Of a DNA stretch of 64,000 bases, positions 11,284 to 22,179 are shown piece after piece. The notes beneath the pieces are model-generated. The model saw only the letters and a list, made by a program, of their open reading frames with translations, made no database searches and had not been told where the DNA came from. Location: assembly GCA_944472155.2 (NCBI GenBank), contig OX235272.1, positions 5,130,354 to 5,194,353 of the forward strand, in the 5' to 3' direction. The position numbers and the translations under genes are program-made. The stretch is from Trichobilharzia szidati. Lineage: Eukaryota > Platyhelminthes > Trematoda > Strigeidida > Schistosomatidae. How positions within the stretch are numbered: position 1 is the first letter of the stretch; each line of letters starts with the position of its first letter.

Positions 11284-11945
11284 GTGTACTGCTCAGGAGT
11301 TCGCTCCGTCCTTCTCTATGGCTCTGAAACATGGCCAGTACGAGCTGAAGACATGAAAAGGTTGACTATTTTTGATCATAGATGTCTACGATCTCTTTCT
11401 CACGTTAGGTCGTATAATAAGGTAAGTAGTGTTGACGTTAGGCGGAGAGTGTTGGGCAAAGAGGGAAAATCGATAGAAGAGGATATAAAGTTACAAAGAT
11501 TGAGATGGCTAGGTCACGTGCTGCGTATGCCTAACCATCGCCTCCCCCACCCCGACGGGCATTACTAGCTGATATAGGTCCAGGTTGGAAAAGAGTAAGT
11601 GGTGGCCAAACAAAAACATGGCATCAATCCATGAAATCCTTGACAGTTAAACTGAGTCAGGTAGGGAGATGCAGACTTCCGGGTTGGGGCCCTCGGGACT
11701 CTAAGAATCAATGGCTGGAGACAATAGGTGACATGGCTCAAAATCGTTGTCAATGGCTTACGCAGATGTATTCAGTCTCTGTAATCTTTCATATTCCTTT
11801 CTACCATTACTCATTCTGTTTCACTCTTATACCTGTCAAAACTCTATTGATTCTCTTCACTCATTTTCTTGTCTACCTTTGTGTGCTCTTTGGAACGTGG
11901 CAACTCGAACTGCTGCACTTCGGTGCCAAGTTCTATGTTGAATCC
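11284..11945 (+). pseudogene. RTE-like LINE (family B) ORF2 C-terminus and 3' end
   Basis: Plus strand: CSGVRSVLLYGSETWPVRAE, then [17 protein letters not shown] and [17 protein letters not shown], ending in a stop near 11,568. After a frame change the expected tail follows ([37 protein letters not shown]). Trematode RTE-type ORF2 proteins typically end this way. It is 5'-truncated at about 11,284 and nearly identical, in opposite orientation, to 20-650, implying recent activity or a segmental duplication. Confidence 0.85.
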
Positions 11946-12380
11946 AGCCAGCCAGCCATGCAGGAATTTGAGTGGAACCCAAACGGGAAGCAACGAGTTT
12001 GGTGTGGTACTGAGAGTGATATGGAGAATACTATGTGGAGAGTAGTCGTAGAGCCAGCCAGCCAGCCAGCTGAAAGTGATAGCACAGAACCGAGTGTAAT
12101 GGTTATGTGTCACCGAAGACCTATGTTCCCTTACAATGTGGTTTAAATGAATAATTAGTCACTCCATGGGTGTAAAGAAGTAGTCTTTATCTACTATAGG
12201 TTAGAGATGGTAAATATATAAAGGCAATACTCTGAATATAGATTTGGTGCTCTTCTTGTGGCATTAACTCCCACCGTCTATATTGACACCTGACTGTCTT
12301 GTTTTTAATGTGGAATACACCGATGAGATACAGAAGAGCAAAACAGAATGCTCAATTATTGCTTTGTAGAGATTTGATTG
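11946..12380. other. RTE 3'-end scrap and unassigned DNA
   Basis: 11,955-12,150 contains remnants of another LINE end (GTGGAACCCAAACGGGAAGC, GTGTGGTACTGAGAGTGATA) interspersed with CAGC repeats (AGCCAGCCAGCCAGC). I see no gene. Confidence 0.4.
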
Positions 12381-12381
12381 A

Positions 12382-12788
12382 TTGGTTACAGGATTTCATC
12401 ATGAGCTGTCATCGGTTAGAGAATCATTGTAAAACCAACTGGGAGTACTGGGAGTACCTGGGGTTTCTAGTGGGAGGTCTTGACCATTAGGGTGGAGCAG
12501 GTTGGCTGTGACGACAAATAATCACCGAAGACATTGGCTAGCGGTCACTCTATGTTGTGAAGTGGCAGAAGTAGGGATTCATGCGCTGGCCATTGCATCG
12601 CCTCCCAGTGGCTTAATGGTCTACAAGCTCACCTTGTAACCGGAAGGTCCTATGTTCGAACCGTGGAGGTGGTGCGTAATACTAATGAATCCCAAGCTGG
12701 ACTGACGAAACAGCTGTCTAGTACTCCCTGCTGGTTTTCCAACGATTCGCTAACCGATTTCAGCTCTCAATGAAATCCTGTAACCAAA
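12382..12788 (+). mobile_element. Smalpha-type SINE with inverted terminal arms
   Basis: Full-length plus-oriented Smalpha body with A-box-like AGTGGCTTAATGGTCTACAA, B-box-like TATGTTCGAACC and a ribozyme region (CTAATGA, then GACGAAACAGCTGTC). It is preceded by an inverted copy of its own 3' end: 12,382-12,449 is the diverged reverse complement of 12,720-12,787. The G5-equivalent of CUGAUGA is changed to A, so the ribozyme is probably dead. Confidence 0.8.
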
Positions 12789-12799
12789 ACAGAATGTCT

Positions 12800-13374
12800 T
12801 TCAAGTTGGGTTGGGTTTATAACTGATATTTATATAAGTAAATATTTAAAGTCACTAGTTCTCAATGGAAGCTGACAGTGAAATCCAGAACCCCGGGCTT
12901 CATCATATTTCATACTCATCAGTTAGACAAAAGTAACTGAATCTTCAATGAGGGATAGTGTCCTCACCGAGAGACATTTATCATTGCTTAATCAAAAGAA
13001 GAAAGTTTTCAAGTGGTCGACAAAAGTGATCTCAAACTTTTTAATTATATGAATTGAATTTTTAGCACAGAACTTTTGTACAATAGTGCAACAATTCACG
13101 TTACTAAACTTGAGATAGAGAAGGAATGATTACGTAGAGAGTAGTGAGGATTTAATGAATCCAGGAGACTACTAAGCGTAAAATGCATCTGCTACATTGA
13201 GAACGATCTTTGGCCATATCACCAACATTCTTTATCATTTAGTTCTTAGTGTCTCAAGGACCTTAACGAGACCATTTATACTTCCACACATGGCCAAAAT
13301 CAAGAGTTATATTTTGACAAAGACAACCTGGTTGCCTGTTTAAATCACTTAGCTATCCAATTTTTCATCAGTTA
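12800..13374. other. Unassigned, with RTE-B 3' scrap
   Basis: 13,195-13,275 (GAGAACGATCTTTGGCCATA, TTAGTGTCTCAAGG) is a minus-oriented scrap of the RTE family B 3' end. Nothing else is recognised. Confidence 0.4.
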
Positions 13375-13710
13375 AAATGCATCTTAATTACTCTATTTCC
13401 TAGCTCACTGGTAAAGTATCTGAATGTAGCGCTAGATGACGCCGGTTTGAATCTTAGAAGGGACATGAATTCCTTCAAAAGTTGCAGATACGCCTCGCTG
13501 ACTACTGACTTGTGAGTTCCAAATAGCTCGAAACCTAGGTCCAAGGCTTCCTGTGGCCGATTACCTCCAACCACCTGATATTAACAATTCACAGTCCACA
13601 GTGATGGTGAGCCACACAGCTAGTATGGTAGCCCCAATGCAAACGAATGATAGAATTCAGCCTGCACTGTACAAAAGACTAGACACATTACACTACTTAA
13701 TAGTAACGAT
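13375..13710 (+). mobile_element. SINE family C, nearly full
   Basis: The tRNA-like head (CTAGCTCACTGGTAAAGTAT, then CCGGTTTGAATCTTAGAAGG) is followed by GTTGCAGATACGCCTCGCTG, ACCTAGGTCCAAGGCTTCCT and the tail AGCCTGCACTGTACAAAAGA ending in GACACATTACACTA. The minus frame here is an artefact. Confidence 0.75.
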
Positions 13711-13799
13711 AACAGTAACAGCTTTATTCTGAAACATTGTTTATATAATGTATAGAATCTTCAGCGGAGTTTAATTGCATTATGGGTAAAATTTATCTT

Positions 13800-13905
13800 G
13801 ATAAAGTCTCTCGGCGTTATACAGAAATATTTACTGATGACCACATTTCGAGCACAATTTATTACTGCTACTCATAATCTTATCAAGGCACTATTCACAC
13901 AACTT
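13800..13905 (-). repeat. PLE pLTR-like motif, single copy
   Basis: The minus strand carries TTGATAAGATTATGAGTAGC, an AT-rich loop and TGCTCGAAATGTGGTCATCA, as in the arms of 6,222-6,423. It is degenerate as a hammerhead. Confidence 0.45.
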
Positions 13906-14224
13906 TCTAACTTCGTTTATATAATTCCACTATTTTCCATCGCTTGATTTGATTGGTAGAAGTATTTTCTATATTTCCCGTATGAGTGATAAGTCATGAC
14001 TACGGCACGTGTTAGGTGTAGATTCGATGGATCGGGATTCACTAATCAATCTCTATCTTTCTTCACCTACTTACATTACTTTTTAGAATTTTAACCCTCT
14101 CCCAGGACCCTATTGTGTAGTTGTGTGTTAATGCATGATGTGCGATAGCTGAGTTTTACTCTAAATTCCTCTACCCACTCCACTACCCATTTCAACTAGT
14201 GTTAAAAGCGAAAAGATTTTTCAA

Positions 14225-14583
14225 GTGTTGGTTTGTAGGGATTTGATTGGTTACAGGATTTCATCATGAGCTGTTATCGGTTAAAGAACCATTGGAAAAC
14301 CTGCAGGGAGTACTAGACAGCTGTTCGGCCTAGTGCTTGGGACTTATCAGTATAAGCGCACCACATACAGGGTTTGAACACAGGACCTTCTGGTTACAAG
14401 GTGAGTTCGTAGACCATTAAGCCACTGGCACTTGATCCAGTGGCCAGCGCATGAATTTCAACTTCTGCCAATTCACGACATAGCGCGACCGCTAGCCAGT
14501 GTCGTCGGTGGCGAATATTTGTCCTCACACCCAACCTGCACCACCTTACTGGTCACGACTTCTCACCAGAACCCCAGCTAAAT
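14225..14583 (-). mobile_element. Smalpha-type SINE, full length
   Basis: Reads on the minus strand from TTCTGGTGAGAAGTCGTGAC through the A-box region (AGTGGCTTAATGGTCTACGA) and degenerate B box to the ribozyme remnant and 3' end (TGATGAAATCCTGTAACCAA, ATCAAATCCCTACAAACCAA). The GAAA of the core reads CCGAAC. Not expected to cleave. Confidence 0.8.
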
Positions 14584-14627
14584 ACCTTTCTGAATAGGAC
14601 AAGTCTCCAGTAAGCATCTCATCGATA

Positions 14628-14840
14628 TTCAAGTGTTGGTTTGTAGGGATCTGATCAGTCCCGCTGGGTGTGTACCGCTGGAGAGTCCCAAACTGGGGCG
14701 AAACAGCTGTCCAGTACTTCCAAGAAAAGATTTTTGTTTGACACGACAAAGGTCTAGGACTCCCTGGTTTCCAGCAATTCTCTAATTGATGCTGGTTCTT
14801 TACAAAATCTGTATTGTAATTAAAGCCTGAACCCCAACAA
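14628..14840 (+). mobile_element. Smalpha fragment with 3' half of hammerhead
   Basis: Plus strand: GAGAGTCCCAAACTGGGGCG then AAACAGCTGTCCAGTACTTCC keep stem II, GAAA, the ACAGCTGT palindromic stem III and the cleavage C, but the CUGAUGA box is replaced by CGCTGGA. An inverted 3'-end piece (GTTGGTTTGTAGGGATCTGA) precedes it. Confidence 0.65.
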
Positions 14841-15341
14841 AACGCATAATCTAAACATGAGTCAATAGCCCCAATGGTGGCTAATCGATGGATACCAAGA
14901 AGTTGTACTGAGAACCCGTGGCGCCAGTAGAGTCCACCATGTCACGGCGAAGTGGATGTTCACTGATAATGTTGGTCGACAGTAACACCATATCACCAAC
15001 TGATAGGAGTAAGAGTTCATGTATCACTGAATTCCTGCTCAAGTGTTTAAACAGTTGACAACCTATTGTTGTAAGTTGGAGGTGGTGGGTTTCATCTCTG
15101 ATGGAGTCAATAATGTGCACTGCTGAATAGCTAACTGACGTTACCTTATGATGAAATCTTCATTCCCGTTAGCATGATAAAATTGAACAACAGACTTCGA
15201 TTAGTGCTAATACGCTAACAGCTGTATTGATTACTATTCATTTTTCACTAATGTTGAGATATACTACTAACTAACATTTTTCAGTAGTATAACACAATCA
15301 TTTACAAATTCTCCTTTGTTTCCCTTTGTTTTCATTTCTAG

Positions 15342-15737
15342 GCATATCGTTTAGAGCCTTTATTACTCAAGCATTATGCAAATATCAGTCCTGTCGTCAT
15401 ACCAAAAGCATCTATCAGTCATCTGGAGAAATTTCTTGCAATTAAAGATACCCTATCAAATAGTATTTCCAACTTGACTAGTATTAATCGAATTACCAGT
15501 CTGGTTGGAGGTGATCGTAACAGTGGTAGGAGTAATACTAGTGCTACTAGTAGTAGTAATAAATCTCCGTCAAGAAGATCTCACAGTGGAACACCAACAC
15601 TGAAAGGATCTGATTCATCGCATAGTGATGTAGACTCATTGAATTCATTGCATACAGTTGATTTGTCTGATTCAGATAGTGATGATTTATCCGATACATC
15701 AAATGATAAAACACCTGATGATAAACAAGAGAGAAGA
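15342..15737 (+). CDS. Exon of an unassigned multi-exon host gene
   Basis: Flanked by a polypyrimidine-AG acceptor (ending 15,341) and a GTAAGT donor (15,738), open throughout, phase 0 at both ends, 132 codons. It starts AYRLEPLLLKHYANISPVVI and IPKASISHLEKFL, a well-folded-looking helical segment, then becomes a serine, threonine and aspartate-rich linker with acidic runs (DLSDSDSDDLSDTSNDK), probably disordered and phosphorylatable. The TTG-initiated frame at 15,474 is just the inside of this exon. It connects in phase to the exon at 22,071. I could not place the protein in a family. Codon quality and splice sites make it a real exon; upstream exons must lie beyond 15,342 and I did not find them. 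Confidence 0.8.
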
Positions 15738-15931
15738 GTAAGTAAATTATTAATTGATGTTGTTATCTTGTTAACATTTTTATTTATATTTATGTAAATG
15801 ATATTGAGGTAAAATATATTAAGTGAATCATTTTTGGTTCACTGAGATGGGTTATCTGGATTTTGAAGTCCGTATTATCTACAGGATCTTCTTCATGGAA
15901 TCAATAACTATCTTTTTTCGACAGTATATAT

Positions 15932-18127
15932 TATTATATTATTATTGTTCCCTTGGGTTCCTAGTGGAACATAGGGCTTCAACTACACGTCTCCACTTGC
16001 TTCTGTCTTCTGCTGTACTTTTCACTTGCATCCATGTTAGTCTAAACTGTTTCAACTCCTCTTCACACGACCTCCTCCAAGTCACCCACCCTCGCACTGA
16101 CGACCAACTCGCCGCTTCCCTTTCGGGTTCCACTCGAGCGATGGCTTGTCTAGTGATGTCACTTCATGGTTTCCTCAGAGTATGGCCAGCCAATCCATCT
16201 CCGTTTCTTCCTGCCTATTTGTTGCACAACCGGTTCCTACTGGGTTGGTTCGCTCCCAGAGATCCCTGTTGCTGATCTTTTCTGTTCTGGCCATCTGATC
16301 TTGAGTGGTATTGAGCGAAGACAACTGTTAATGAAGGTCTGTAGTTTGTTTGAGATGCTCTTTATGACGCACTGGCCAAGTCTCTGATCCGTATAGTGAG
16401 TAGCACTGGCTTCACATTGGAGTTGAAAATCCGGATCTTATTTTTGACGCTGAATGATGTTGTTTTTTTTTGTTTGTTTTGCTTCGGCTATCTCCTACGG
16501 AAGGATGAGCCGGCTTCATGAACTTCTCAAATCATCGCTGCCCAGGCGCAGCGATCTGATGAAGAGAGTTTACGAAGTTTCATGGGAATTTGGTACGAGT
16601 GATGTCCCCAGAACCACTCGGCCTTTTGTTTGAGAGTGCAGCTCTAGCCTTCACACAACCAAGTGTGACCTACAAGGCAGTAGGAGTGGAGTAGGGAGTC
16701 CACTATCCATTGGCAGCCGGTGACCGGAGTTCGGTTCATACGCCTTTTTGAATGGGGCCAGACATTCAGGACATCCAACAAGCCCTTTGTCCATACGTCT
16801 GCCGGTGAGCTCCAGTGAGCTTGATACGCCAGTCGTTGGAGGTTTGGAATCAGGGTTTAGCCATCTCCCCTAGACTGTCATCCAATGGACAGTCAACCCG
16901 GTGAAGAGCGCCGGGCATCCGCTTTCGCCCTCTCACTTTGGTGAAAAACACCTCCGCCACGTGAAGGCAGTGAGTAGGACTTCCTCAGGAGAGGCTATGT
17001 AAGACGCCCGGTCATATGGGAGCATTTCAAGAGGTGTGCGGAGGGGTGGCCAACCCTCAGCGCAAGGCACCCACCCCCGACCATCCTGAGGCTCCACAGA
17101 CTTCAGAGTAATGAAAGCTTGCCTTGCTTTCCCGATCCTCGTTTTGATATCCTCGTCAGTTCTACCCGTAGTTGAAACGATGCTTCCCAGATAGACAGAG
17201 GAGGTTCTTTCTTTCAGGTTCCTCCCATTTATGCTGATTGTTGCCTGTTGTTGTTGTTGCTGTTGATGCTGTTGACCAGGAACCCTCATCACCTCTGTTT
17301 TCTCTATGTCCACCTGAAGTGAAGTCCTATCTTTGATGCTTCTTCTGCCAACTTGTTGCTTTTCGCTTGCATATCTTCCAGTTTGTGGGAAATCAGACAT
17401 ATATCATTGGCGAAGTCCAGATCCTCCAAGTTTTTGTGTGAGTCCATTTTATTCCTGTTTCCTCATTGCTCGCTGTTTGTCGCATTATCTAATCTACTGC
17501 AATCAGGAAAATCACTGGTGATAGTAGGCAGCCTTGCCTTGCTCCCGTCTTCACTTCGAAGGATTCCGTAAGTCTCCCGTTGTGGATTACTTGGCATGCA
17601 GCATTGTCGTACAGCTGTTGGATGAGATGTATAATTGTCGGTGGCACACCGTAGTAGCGAAGTAGTTTCCAAATCACCTCTCGATCGACGCTGTCGAATG
17701 CCTTTCCAAAGTCGATGAAGTTGAGTGAGGTGGAGAGGTGACTGCCATTCCAAGCTTTGTTCAATGATGATCCGTAATGTGGCGATCTGATCAACACGTG
17801 ACTTGTTTCTCCTGAATCCAGCCTGTTCCGGTCGAAGTTTCTCATCAGGACATGTTTGATTCTCTCCAGGATGATGCGGCTTAGTATTTTGCTTGGGATG
17901 GACAGGAGCATAATTCCGCGCCAGTTTTGCATTTAATTAAGTCTCCTTTCTTTGGTAGTTTGAATAGGTATCCTTTCTTCCAATCCTCGGGTACCTTGAC
18001 TTCTTTCCACACCTTCTTCAGTAGTGGCGTCATCAAGTCCGCTGTTGTCTCTGGGTCCATTTTCAATGCTTCTGCTGGGATTCCATCTGGTCCTGCTGCT
18101 TTTCCAGCTTTTAGCATATTTCTTCAC
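15932..18127 (-). pseudogene. RTE-like LINE (family A), RT domain to 3' end, interrupted
   Basis: 5'-truncated copy. From 18,117 the minus strand reads AGKAAGPDGIPAEALKMDPE and KKVWKEVKVPEDWKKGYL, then after a frameshift NWRGIMLLSIPSKILSRIIL, FIDFGKAFDSVDRE (motif A), GVPPTIIHLIQQLYDN and TGARQGCLLSPVIFLIAVD (motif B). The FADD block follows in another frame (DFANDICLIS), then HQQQQQQQATISINGRN and SVYLGSIVSTTGR. The tail reads [20 protein letters not shown] to CSTRNPREQ and ends with an ATT-rich 3' tail at 15,932. A foreign repeat (16,458-17,095) splits it. Several frameshifts make it non-functional. Order of blocks and the GARQGCLLSP motif fit the RTE clade. Confidence 0.88.
16458..17095 (-). 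mobile_element. About 0.6-kb retroposed repeat nested in RTE-A
   Basis: Nearly identical to 45,640-46,245. It interrupts the RTE copy between GCTGAATGATGTTG and CTCCACAGACTTCAGAG, which are adjacent in the uninterrupted copy at 32,655-32,700. The plus-strand left end is T-rich (TTTTTTTTTGTTTGTTTTGC), so the element most likely lies on the minus strand with an A-rich 3' end. No coding frame of its own is evident. A diverged relative lies at 51,255-51,690. Non-autonomous retroposon or LINE UTR fragment; I cannot name it. Confidence 0.7.
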
Positions 18128-19180
18128 TCAGCCCTTTTGTCTTCTGAATATCTAAATATGTATCTTCTCCATAATGACTGATTTGTTAACCTGAAATCAA
18201 ACTGTAGTATTGGTTGGATAAGTTGTCTAAAAAAGACAACGAAACCTTCGCAACTAAACGATTCAGCTTAGAGAGCACAACTATGCCGCTAATATCATCC
18301 AACTGAGCTACAAATCTTTTCCATCATACACATGCATTAACAAAGTCATACATAAGAAACTTTAATGAACCTCTCCCTCCCCCCTCGCCGCCGCCGCCAC
18401 ACACACAAACACACACACGATTTTATTGATTAATAATTAACTGGTATGTTAGAAAGAAGCATTGTAGTCATTCCATTTTCATGAAAAAAATGTTAAGATC
18501 AGATGTTTATTTTTTTATAAAAAAAACAACACAAAGTCAAACTGATCCAAAAAGTAGACAAACCGATCAAAAGATCTCAATTACTTTGTTTAAAAAGAAA
18601 TCCGAGAGAAATAAAAAATAAAACGTCAAACCGCCAACGTGCATGATACATCTATAGTCTAGTATGCGCTGTATCTTTCAGTAAGGGGAGTATCAATAAA
18701 AAACAGTTTTTTCCAAGTTGACGGTTGCGCGTTAGCCATATTATCATCTCATGTGTTCACTAGACAGTGTTTAGCACATATATATTTTTTGATTAATATG
18801 AGATTATTTGAGATAGCAGCTATGTGCTAGCAGATTGTTTAATAATGTATAGTTGGCAGTGATGTGATTGAAGATGATGAAAGACTATAGGGATTCGAAC
18901 CAGTTGTCCTACTCCGAATTTCTGATCCATAACGATTTCATTGATGAAATTGTAATCCCCTCCGGGCAGTTGGAATTCTCATAACTGAGCTGACAGAACG
19001 TCCGACTAGTTAGTAATTTGGAAGTATGGTGTTTCAGATCCAGCAGTGACTCCGATTTTAATTTGAACACCTTCAATCATTGTCACCCACCGTATCTTAG
19101 TGACTAGAGAGAAACAGCTAGTCAGTTGAGTAAAAGTCTTATAAAATTAAGATTAGGATCCGTATTCGTAAGTCCTTAGA
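18128..19180. other. Unassigned intronic DNA
   Basis: Holds a C/CGCCGCCGCC/ACAC low-complexity tract at 18,370-18,420 and A/T-rich runs at 18,480-18,620. I see no gene. Confidence 0.4.
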
Positions 19181-19184
19181 AAAT

Positions 19185-20220
19185 GAGTTAGAATCCACCC
19201 ACAACGGGAAACTTACGGAATCCTTCGAAGTGAGGACAGGAGTAAGACAAGCTGGCTGCCTACTATCGCCAATGATTTTCCTGATTGCAGTAGACTGGAT
19301 AATGTGACAAACAGCGGACAATGAGGAAACAGGCATAAGACTAACACGAAAAACTTGGAGGATCTGGACTTCGCTGATGATATATGTCTGATTTCCCGGA
19401 AATTGGAAGATATGCAAGCGAAAAGCAACAAGTTGACCCAAGAAGCATCCAGGGAACATAGGACTCCAGGTGAACATAGAGAAAACAGAGGTGATGCAGA
19501 TTCCTGGCCAATAGCAACAGCCAAAACGACAACAGACAATAATCAGCATAAATGGGAGAAATCTGAAAAAGCAACCTCCTTTACCTACCTGGGAAGCATC
19601 ATTTCAATTACAGGCCAGCGGAACTGACGAGGATATGAAAGCAAGAATCGGAAAAGCAAGACAAGCTTTCATTACTCTCAAATCTCTGTAGAGGTCAACA
19701 GCACTCAGCATCAAAAATAACATCAGGATTTTCAACTCCAATGTGAATTCAGTGCTACTATACGGACCAGAGACTTGGCCAGCGCGTCATAAAGAGCATC
19801 TCAAACAAACTACAGACCTTCATTAATAGTTATCTTCGCTCAATACTCAAGATCAGATGGCCGGCCAGAAAAGATCAGCAACAGAGATCTCTGGGAGCGA
19901 ATCAACTCAGCTGGAACCGATTGTGAAACAAATATGCAGTAAGAAACGGAGATGGATTGGCCATACTTTGAGAAAACAAACCATCAAGTGACATCATTAG
20001 ACAAGCCATTGCTCGAGTGGAACCCGACTGAAAGGGAGGCGGCGAGTTGGTCGTCAGTGCGAGGGTGAGTGACTTGGAGGAGGTCATGTGAAGAGGAGAT
20101 GAAAGCGTGTGGGCAGACTTGGGGCCAGGTGAAGACTCTTGCAGAGAACTGAACGCAATGGAGACGCACGGCTGAAGCCCTATGTTCCTCTAGGAATTAA
20201 AGGATACAATAATAATAATA
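19185..20220 (+). pseudogene. RTE-like LINE (family A) RT C-terminal half and 3' end
   Basis: Plus strand: HNGKLTESFEVRTGVRQAGC with LLSPMIFLIAVDWIM before a stop, then LEDLDFADDICLIS-like catalytic block (EDLDFADDICLISRKLEDMQ, with FADD as motif C), TSFTYLGSIISITG, and a 3' tail ending GGATACAATAATAATAATATG. There is a 3-nt insertion in the normally strict RQGCLLSP motif, plus frameshifts. Compare 15,932-18,127 (-) and 32,146-33,089 (-). Minus frames at 19,139-19,574 and 19,902-20,169 are shadows. Confidence 0.88.
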
Positions 20221-20224
20221 TGTT

Positions 20225-20395
20225 GACTAAACTCTCATGTTACTATTCTTTGTCAAGCACATTCCTGTTAATCATGGTTCTAGGGGAATCTCTTTTCTTC
20301 CTCTCTTTATCAACCTTTGTTTACTACATGAAGTATGACTACTTAAACTGCTGCTCTTTCAGATCAAAATTTTATGTTGAAAACTAGTCATTCAG
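20225..20395 (+). mobile_element. RTE-like (family B) 3' UTR scrap
   Basis: Plus strand ATGAAGTATGACTACTTAAA, TTTTATGTTGAAAACTAGTC correspond to the terminal region of family B (compare 11,880-11,945). Confidence 0.45.
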
Positions 20396-22070
20396 TCATA
20401 AAAGATAAAAATCTTTCTGGAATCAGTCAGTTTACTAAAGACCTTATAAGTGAAGAGCAACACGACACAAACACTGAAAATCATGGGGAACCAGGCGACT
20501 ATTTATAGCTGAAAGGAATTTCTTGACTTAGAAATTTACATAAAAGTGAATCAGCTCAAGAAAAAAATTCAAATAAACTATAACCGATGGATAAGTACAA
20601 GAGAAAGAACATTTACATGAACTTAGGATGAATTCCATATTAGTCTGTTTATTAGATGTATCACAAAATGAAACAGTATTATTATTTACTGGATGATACA
20701 ATTTCGAACACAATCTATTATTGTTCATAATCATTCCATCAATTATAATCACACGACTTCGAAACTTGAGTTTTATAGTTTTATTTGTCCTCTCCCATTT
20801 GTCGTCGTTGGGGTAGTAGAATTTTCCAGATGTCCGAGTGGACAGGTGTTGAATCATTCCTATAACACATATTCTCTATCAGTTGATTCGATAAACAAAG
20901 CTTCCGTTGACATCGATCTCTCCCTCCACCCTAATGTTAAATTAGATTTTAAAACTGTCATCTTATCCTATTGTATGGTTGTAGGTAATTGCTTGTAGTG
21001 AGTGCTATAGCTGAACTATCCCATACTCCAGATTTCTTATCTTATTTGGGTCAACCAATCTAGATTTTACTGCTGGGTTTTTATGTTTGGCTAGTCTGAC
21101 TGCCCCTGTTCTACTACTTTGACCTGTGTATTTGACCTGACAATCATTGCAAGCAGGGTATTAGATAAACTAAATTGTTTTGTTTTAAAGGCTCCACAGG
21201 ATTGATCCTTTAACCGACAAAGCTTGTTTCTAATTGAGTTTGTGGGTTTGAATACCAGCCACTTTTATTCCTGACTGCCTTGTTAGGAATTCTGCCTAAG
21301 GTTTCCGAGGTTCCTTCGGACAAACTAATATGGCATTACTTACTACCACAATGGCCAAGTTATACACATACATTAATTAGGATGAATTCACCTACGCCAT
21401 TAAAAAAAGACACTGAATCATGTCACCAACAGTCTCTAGCCGTTGATTCTTAGTGTCTCTCTTAGTCTTTTTGATACACTTTCCGCAGCCCTGAAACAAG
21501 TCTAGGGCTAAAACAAATAAACCAAACTGAATCAACTTTATGTTGACTAAATAAACGTGCAGCACGCCTTCAGATGCTTAAGTTTTTTTAAGCTTTCTTT
21601 AATCGGTACACATCTTGACAGATTCAGATGCCATTATGTCCTCCTTCTTTGTGCTATAGACACGCACAAACTCCGAGTTTGTAGTTCAGCCATACTAGCG
21701 AAGTAAGTTGTAAAATCTCTCCCCTAGATAACCTTAACTTTTCACTCTATTTAAATATACTACTCATATGAGCACATTAGTAATATGTAACTGAGTCTTT
21801 CTGATTTCCGTTGTGTTGCCTGTACTTACAAGTTAAATACGGTGTTGACTGACTGGGGAATAAGACACACACTACGTTTAGTTAGACTGGTATTGTGTGG
21901 TTCATCAATGGTAAAAACAGTACCTGACATCTTCAGAGTCTAATTTCACTAATTATTCGTAAAGGAACTGATTCATTCATTGGCATTATTTCTACTAAAA
22001 ATGATACTTGTTAATTGTAAAATATATATGATACTGTTTTGTATTTCTTTTTTCATTCTTGTTTTACAGT
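20396..22070. other. Intron with PLE pLTR-like motif and RTE scrap
   Basis: 20,680-20,755 (-) matches the pLTR-like motif of 6,222-6,423 (TTCGAACACAATCTATTATT). 21,418-21,465 is a minus-oriented RTE-B scrap. The remainder up to the acceptor at 22,070 shows no supported feature. Confidence 0.45.
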
Positions 22071-22134
22071 TTTTCAAACGTTTGAGCGTTGTGGATGAAG
22101 ATTTTGTCTATAAACAACATCAATCTTTAGCGAG
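22071..22134 (+). CDS. Second exon seen of the unassigned gene
   Basis: Acceptor TTGTTTTACAG ends at 22,070 and donor GTAAGT begins at 22,135. The exon joins phase 0 from 15,737 and ends phase 1. It encodes FFKRLSVVDEDFVYKQHQSL-A plus one base. Joined with 28,474 the split codon becomes ATG (Met), giving ...SLAMKLFSNYVTRR. The perfect phase match across a 6.3-kb intron and clean sites support it as a real exon of the same gene. Confidence 0.78.
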
Positions 22135-22179
22135 TAAGTAAATATGTATGTGATTTTGGGGGGGGGTTACTGAACTTCA

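Noticed and set aside
11844..12146. Overlapping frames around 12 kb
   Set aside because: They cover a LINE 3' UTR and CAGC repeats and have no shared motif with any protein.
16933..17400. A 155-codon minus-strand protein
   Set aside because: It is a chimera of RTE-A coding sequence and the repeat inserted into it.
17333..18181. Plus-strand frames in the RTE region
   Set aside because: Antisense shadows of the reverse-transcriptase coding sequence.
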